This document shows positions 56,901-64,000 of a stretch of DNA of 64,000 nucleotides, one piece after another. Position numbers and translations under genes: made by a program. This DNA is from Luidia sarsii. Lineage: Eukaryota > Echinodermata > Asteroidea > Paxillosida > Luidiidae. Below the pieces are notes generated by a model. It made no database searches and was not told the DNA's origin. It worked only from the letters and a program-made list of their open reading frames with translations. Numbering within the stretch: position 1 is the stretch's first letter; the number at the start of each line of letters is the position of its first letter. Location of the stretch: positions 21,161,773-21,225,772 of the forward strand of contig OX465110.1 in NCBI GenBank assembly GCA_949987565.1. Direction: 5' to 3'.

Positions 56901-59900
56901 TTAGTCCTATCGATCATTTCAACTTCTAAGGATAAAGAAAAAATTATTTGGATGGAGGGCTGAAGTCAAAGCCACAAATTTAAGGAAGAAATGTCTACAT
57001 CTGATGAACATTGAAACAGATGAGAATCTGTCGCTATGGCAACTGCTGTTGCTGTTGGGTTTCAGATTCTTGTTAGAGAGATTGTTCCCAAAGAGTTTGA
57101 TCAGTTCTTGAAATTGTATTGAATATTTGTCTGTCTTTTATGTTTCTCATTCTGCAGGATTGCTGACAGCACCTCCTTGAGGAGTTTAAGAAGCTCAACA
57201 TTGCAGATGAGAATAACTAGAGGTGTGTAATAGACTCAACAATCCCTTAAGTTGTAAAGCAATTCTTATTCAAAATTCTTGTTGCCATTGAGAATTGTGT
57301 CTAATCAATAAAACCTGAAGAGCAAGTTTTGTTCTTTTTCCTTTACTTCAGCTCTTACCTGCCCTTATCCAGTGGTGCCAACAGGATTCTGACCAGAGCC
57401 CAAGAAGAAAAAACTGATTATAAAATGCCACGACTCTTCGGTGAGTTCATTACAAAGCTTTTGCTATGCATGTTTCTAATTTAACATGATTAATATTGTC
57501 ATGGTACACTTTGAAAATATTTGACATCATCAATGAAATCTTAAAAGCAAGGATTTTTATTTTCTTCAGATTCCAGTGGAAGCTCCTGAAGAAGACCATC
57601 GTAGAGGATGCTCAATGCTTGGGACAGAAGTAAGATTGTATAGATCAGGCGTAATGTAAAGTTTCAGCCAGGCCTAATTTGGTAAGATCTGTAGGGTGGT
57701 GTGAGTGTGAGAGTTGGTGTGCTAGAGTAGAGTAGAAGTTAGTTTTGCATTTGAATGTTGGACTAATGATGCCCAGCTTTGTCGGGGACAAGTTTTTTCT
57801 TTTTTCTTCCCTTTTTTCTGCAGATATGTGAGCAGTCCATGGAGTTACCAGCCAAGAGGATGCCTTGTCCTCCATCGTGGAAGATACTGCAGGGACGGAG
57901 GGAGGAGGGTGACTAGGATGACCCTGTTTTTGAGGAGTACATCACAGCAAATCCATTAGGTTTGTGTGAAACAACATTTAGTCCTATCGATCATTTCAAC
58001 TTCTAAGGATAAAGAAAAAAATATTTGGATGGAGGGCTGAAGTCAAAGCCACAAATTTAAGGAAGAAATTTCTACATCTGATGAACATTGAATCAGATGA
58101 GAATCTGTCGCTATGGCAACTGCTGTTGCTGTTGGGTTTCAGAGTCTTGTTAGAGAGATTGTTCCCAAAGAGTTTGATCAGTTCTTGAAATTGTATTGAA
58201 TGTTTGTCTGTCTTTTATGTTTCTCATTCTGCAGGATTGCTGACAGCACCTACTTGAGGAGTTTAAGAAGCTCAACATTGCAGATGAGAATAACTAGAGG
58301 TGTGTAATAGACTCAACAATCCCTTGTAAAGTAATTCTTATTCAAAATGCTTGCTGCCATTGAGAATTGTATCTAATCAATAAAACCTGAAGAGCAAGTT
58401 TTGTTCTTTTTCCTTTACTTCAGTTCTTACCTGCCCTTATCCAGTGGTGCCAACAGGATTCTGACCAGAGCCCAAGAAGAAAAAACTGATTATAAAATGC
58501 CACGACTCTTCGGTGAGTTCATTACAAAGCTTTTGCTATCCATGGTTCTAATTTAACATGATTAATATTGTCATGGTACACTTTGAAAATATTTGACATC
58601 ATCAATGAAATCTTAAAAGCAAGGATTTTGATTTTCTTCAGATTCCAGTGGAAGCTCCTAAACACGACCATCGCAGAGGATGCTCAATGCTTGGGACAGA
58701 AGTAAGATTGTATAGATCAGGCGTAATGTAAAGTTTCAGCCAGGCCTAATTTGGTAAGATCTGTAGGGTGGTGTGAGTGTGAGAGTTGGTGTGCTAGAGT
58801 AGAGTAGAAGTTAGTTTTGCATTTGAATGTTGGACTAATGATGCCCAGCTTTGTCGGGGACAAGTTTTTTCTTTTTTCTTCCCTTTTTTCTGCAGATATG
58901 TGAGCAGTCCATGGAGTTACCAGCCAAGAGGATGCCTTGTCCTCCATCGTGGAAGATACTGCAGGGACGGAGGGAGGAGGGTGACTAGGATGACCCTGTT
59001 TTTGAGGAGTACATCACAGCAAATCCATTAGGTTTGTGTGAAACAACATTTAGTCCTATCGATCAATGCAACTTCTAAGGATGAAGACAAATTTATTTGG
59101 ATGGAGGGCTGAAGTCAAAGCCACAAATTTAAGGAAGAAATGTCTACATCTGATGAACATTGAATCAGATGAGAATCTGTTGCTATGGCAACTGCTGTTG
59201 CTGTTGGGTTTTAAATTCTTGTTAGAGAGATTGTTCTCAAAGAGTTTGATCAGTTCTTGAAATTGTATTGAATATTTGTCTGTCTTTTATGTTTCTCATT
59301 CTGCAGGTTTGCTGACAGCACCTCCTTGAGGAGTTTAAGAAGCTCAACATTGCAGATGAGACTAACTAGAGGTGTGTAATAGACTCAACAATCCCTCAAG
59401 TTGTAAAGCAATTCTTATTCAAAATGCTTGTTGCCATTGAGAATTGTATCTAATCAATAAAACCTGAAGAGCAAGTTTTGTTCTTTTTCCTTTACTTCAG
59501 CTCTTACCTGCCCTTGTCCAGTGGTGCCAACAGGATTCTGACCAGAGCCCAAGAAGAAAAAACTGATTAAATAATTCAACGGCTCTTCGGTGAGTTCATT
59601 ACAAAGCTTTTGCTATCCATGGTTCTAATTTAACATGATTAATATTGTCATGGTACACTTTGAAAATATTTGACATCATCAATAAAATCTTAAAAGCAAG
59701 GATTTTTATTTTCTTCAGATTCCAGTGGAAGCTCCTGAAGACGACCATCACAGAGGATGCTCAATGCTTGGGACAGAAGTAAGATTGTATAGATCAGGCG
59801 TAATGTAAAGTTTCAGCCAGGCCTAATTTGGTAAGATCTGTAGGGTGGTGTGAGTGTGAGAGTTGGTGTGCTAGAGTAGAGTAGAAGTTAGTTTTGCATT

Positions 59901-62900
59901 TGAATGTTGGACTAATGATGCCCAGCTTTGTCGGGGGCAAGTTTTTTCTTTTTTCTTCCCTTTTTTCTCCAGGTATGTGAGCAGTCGATGGTGTTACCAG
60001 CCAAGAGGATGCCTTGTCCTCCATCGTGGAAGATACTGCAGGGACGGAGGGAGGAGGGTGACTAGGATGACCCTGTTTTTGAGTACATCACAGCAAATCC
60101 ATTAGGTTTGTGTGAAACAACATTTAGTCCTATCGATCATTTCAACTTCTAAGGATAAAGAAAAAATTATTTGGATGGAGGGCTGAAGTCAAAGCCACAA
60201 ATTTAAGGAAGAAATGTCTACATCTGATGAACATTGAAACAGATGAGAATCTGTCGCTATGGCAACTGCTGTTGCTGTTGGGTTTCAGATTCTTGTTAGA
60301 GAGATTGTTCCCAAAGAGTTTGATCAGTTCTTGAAATTGTATTGAATATTTGTCTGTCTTTTATGTTTCTCATTCTGCAGGATTGCTGACAGCACCTCCT
60401 TGAGGAGTTTAAGAAGCTCAACATTGCAGATGAGAATAACTAGAGGTGTGTAATAGACTCAACAATCCCTTAAGTTGTAAAGCAATTCTTATTCAAAATT
60501 CTTGTTGCCATTGAGAATTGTGTCTAATCAATAAAACCTGAAGAGCAAGTTTTGTTCTTTTCCCTTTACTTCAGCTCTTACCTGCCCTTATCCAGTGGTG
60601 CCAACAGGATTCTGACCAGAGCCCAAGAAGAAAAAACTGATTATAAAATGCCACGACTCTTCGGTGAGTTCATTACAAAGCTTTTGCTATGCATGTTTCT
60701 AATTTAACATGATTAATATTGTCATGGTACACTTTGAAAATATTTGACATCATCAATGAAATCTTAAAAGCAAGGATTTTTATTTTCTTCAGATTCCAGT
60801 GGAAGCTCCTGAAGAAGACCATCGTAGAGGATGCTCAATGCTTGGGACAGAAGTAAGATTGTATAGATCAGGCGTAATGTAAAGTTTCAGCCAGGCCTAA
60901 TTTGGTAAGATCTGTAGGGTGGTGTGAGTGTGAGAGTTGGTGTGCTAGAGTAGAGTAGAAGTTAGTTTTGCATTTGAATGTTGGACTAATGATGCCCAGC
61001 TTTGTCGGGGACAAGTTTTTTCTTTTTTCTTCCCTTTTTTCTGCAGATATGTGAGCAGTCCATGGAGTTACCAGCCAAGAGGATGCCTTGTCCTCCATCG
61101 TGGAAGATACTGCAGGGACGGAGGGAGGAGGGTGACTAGGATGACCCTGTTTTTGAGGAGTACATCACAGCAAATCCATTAGGTTTGTGTGAAACAACAT
61201 TTAGTCCTATCGATCAATGCAACTTCTAAGGATGAAGACAAATTTATTTGGATGGAGGGCTGAAGTCAAAGCCACAAATTTAAGGAAGAAATGTCTACAT
61301 CTGATGAACATTAAATCAGATGAGAATCTGTTGCTATGGCAACTGCTGTTGCTGTTGGGTTTTAAATTCTTGTTAGAGAGATTGTTCCCAAAGAGTTTGA
61401 TCAGTTCTTGAAATTGTAGTGAATATTTGTCTGTCTTTTATGTTTCTCATTCTGCAGGATTGCTGACAGCACCTCCTTGAGGAGTTTAAGAAGCTCAACA
61501 TTGCAGATGAGACTAACTAGAGGTGTGTAATAGACTCAACAATCCCTCAAGTTGTAAAGCAATTCTTATTCAAAATGCTTGTTGCCATTGAGAATTGTAT
61601 CTAATCAATAAAACCTGAAGAGCAAGTTTTGTTCTTTTTCCTTTACTTCAGCTCTTACCTGCCCTTGTCCAGTGGTGCCAACAGGATTCTGACCAGAGCC
61701 CAAGAAGAAAAAACTGATTAAATAATTCAACGGCTCTTCGGTGAGTTCATTACAAAGCTTTTGCTATCCATGGTTCTAATTTAACATGATTAATATTGTC
61801 ATGGTACACTTTGAAAATATTTGACATCATCAATAAAATCTTAAAAGCAAGGATTTTTATTTTCTTCAGATTCCAGTGGAAGCTCCTGAAGACGACCATC
61901 ACAGAGGATGCTCAATGCTTGGGACAGAAGTAAGATTGTATAGATCAGGCGTAATGTAAAGTTTCAGCCAGGCCTAATTTGGTAAGATCTGTAGGGTGGT
62001 GTGAGTGTGAGAGTTGGTGTGCTAGAGTAGAGTAGAAGTTAGTTTTGCATTTGAATGTTGGACTAATGATGCCCAGCTTTGTCGGGGGCAAGTTTTTTCT
62101 TTTTTCTTCCCTTTTTTCTCCAGGTATGTGAGCAGTCGATGGTGTTACCAGCCAAGAGGATGCCTTGTCCTCCATCGTGGAAGATACTGCAGGGACGGAG
62201 GGAGGAGGGTGACTAGGATGACCCTGTTTTTGAGTACATCACAGCAAATCCATTAGGTTTGTGTGAAACAACATTTAGTCCTATCGATCATTTCAACTTC
62301 TAAGGATAAAGAAAAAATTATTTGGATGGAGGGCTGAAGTCAAAGCCACAAATTTAAGGAAGAAATGTCTACATCTGATGAACATTGAAACAGATGAGAA
62401 TCTGTCGCTATGGCAACTGCTGTTGCTGTTGGGTTTCAGATTCTTGTTAGAGAGATTGTTCCCAAAGAGTTTGATCAGTTCTTGAAATTGTATTGAATAT
62501 TTGTCTGTCTTTTATGTTTCTCATTCTGCAGGATTGCTGACAGCACCTCCTTGAGGAGTTTAAGAAGCTCAACATTGCAGATGAGAATAACTAGAGGTGT
62601 GTAATAGACTCAACAATCCCTTAAGTTGTAAAGCAATTCTTATTCAAAATTCTTGTTGCCATTGAGAATTGTGTCTAATCAATAAAACCTGAAGAGCAAG
62701 TTTTGTTCTTTTCCCTTTACTTCAGCTCTTACCTGCCCTTATCCAGTGGTGCCAACAGGATTCTGACCAGAGCCCAAGAAGAAAAAACTGATTATAAAAT
62801 GCCACGACTCTTCGGTGAGTTCATTACAAAGCTTTTGCTATGCATGTTTCTAATTTAACATGATTAATATTGTCATGGTACACTTTGAAAATATTTGACA

Positions 62901-64000
62901 TCATCAATGAAATCTTAAAAGCAAGGATTTTTATTTTCTTCAGATTCCAGTGGAAGCTCCTGAAGAAGACCATCGTAGAGGATGCTCAATGCTTGGGACA
63001 GAAGTAAGATTGTATAGATCAGGCGTAATGTAAAGTTTCAGCCAGGCCTAATTTGGTAAGATCTGTAGGGTGGTGTGAGTGTGAGAGTTGGTGTGCTAGA
63101 GTAGAGTAGAAGTTAGTTTTGCATTTGAATGTTGGACTAATGATGCCCAGCTTTGTCGGGGACAAGTTTTTTCTTTTTTCTTCCCTTTTTTCTGCAGATA
63201 TGTGAGCAGTCCATGGAGTTACCAGCCAAGAGGATGCCTTGTCCTCCATCGTGGAAGATACTGCAGGGACGGAGGGAGGAGGGTGACTAGGATGACCCTG
63301 TTTTTGAGGAGTACATCACAGCAAATCCATTAGGTTTGTGTGAAACAACATTTAGTCCTATCGATCAATGCAACTTCTAAGGATGAAGACAAATTTATTT
63401 GGATGGAGGGCTGAAGTCAAAGCCACAAATTTAAGGAAGAAATGTCTACATCTGATGAACATTAAATCAGATGAGAATCTGTTGCTATGGCAACTGCTGT
63501 TGCTGTTGGGTTTTAAATTCTTGTTAGAGAGATTGTTCCCAAAGAGTTTGATCAGTTCTTGAAATTGTAGTGAATATTTGTCTGTCTTTTATGTTTCTCA
63601 TTCTGCAGGATTGCTGACAGCACCTCCTTGAGGAGTTTAAGAAGCTCAACATTGCAGATGAGACTAACTAGAGGTGTGTAATAGACTCAACAATCCCTCA
63701 AGTTGTAAAGCAATTCTTATTCAAAATGCTTGTTGCCATTGAGAATTGTATCTAATCAATAAAACCTGAAGAGCAAGTTTTGTTCTTTTTCCTTTACTTC
63801 AGCTCTTACCTGCCCTTGTCCAGTGGTGCCAACAGGATTCTGACCAGAGCCCAAGAAGAAAAAACTGATTAAATAATTCAACGGCTCTTCGGTGAGTTCA
63901 TTACAAAGCTTTTGCTATCCATGGTTCTAATTTAACATGATTAATATTGTCATGGTACACTTTGAAAATATTTGACATCATCAATAAAATCTTAAAAGCA
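47950..64000 (+). repeat. Gene-derived tandem array, about 15 units of about 1.07 kb, dimeric
   Basis: Units repeat every 1050-1109 bp to the window end, so the array is open on the right; the first unit (47950-49000) is the most diverged. Two unit types alternate, giving a dimer of 2144-2151 bp. Each unit carries four exon-like islands with splice-like borders; in the unit starting near 60868 these are E1 from 61047, E2 from 61458, E3 61652-61740 and E4 61870-61929. An AATAAA followed by T/GT-rich sequence lies between E2 and E3 (61607-61612). E3 matches exon 45694-45775 at about 50 of 55 leading bases, and E4 resembles exon 45262-45351. All frames contain stops in at least some units, so a translated product is not established. 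Minus-strand 76-codon ORFs repeat with the unit and are not convincing genes. Confidence 0.93.

Noticed and set aside
49046..63249. Repeated 76-codon minus-strand ORFs in the array
   Set aside because: They recur only because the unit recurs and run antisense across E1 and its polypyrimidine tract; no independent sign of coding.

Overview
The window is animal nuclear DNA. It has spliced genes with GT-AG introns, vertebrate-like copine, aquaporin and fatty-acid 2-hydroxylase families, AATAAA signals, tRNA-derived SINEs, foldback elements and long tandem arrays. No prokaryotic operon or true tRNA/rRNA gene was seen. The abundance of ATGTAC-type palindromic microsatellites suggests a marine invertebrate, perhaps a deuterostome such as an echinoderm. 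That placement is a low-confidence impression.

Layout (all recognised genes are on the + strand): 3-182 is the last exon of an unidentified gene. 2833-23134 is a complete copine gene whose exon phases all fit and give a 555-residue protein (two C2 domains plus a copine-type A domain). It carries two homologous 41-bp alternative versions of exon 2. Its introns hold a SINE-head array (75-bp unit), a transposon expanded into a 70-bp satellite, and a 1.9-kb array of a 13-bp minisatellite. 27762-30337 is a three-exon AQP4-like aquaporin (275 aa). 32704-37712 is a six-exon fatty-acid 2-hydroxylase (365 aa) with an N-terminal cytochrome b5 domain. 45287-47681 is a small gene I do not recognise (74 aa from the first visible ATG), preceded by a 562-bp tandem duplication that cuts through its first coding exon. 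From about 47950 to the window end runs a tandem array of about 1.07-kb units, organised as dimers of about 2.15 kb. Two exon-like islands of the unit are homologous to exons of the neighbouring small gene, so the array appears to be gene-derived.

The genes form no operon. Copine (Ca2+-dependent membrane binding), aquaporin (water transport) and FA2H (2-hydroxy sphingolipid synthesis) all act at membranes, but I see no evidence that they are functionally linked. The observations most worth following are the mutually exclusive copine exons encoding Ca2+-binding loop 1 of C2A, and the gene-derived dimeric array.
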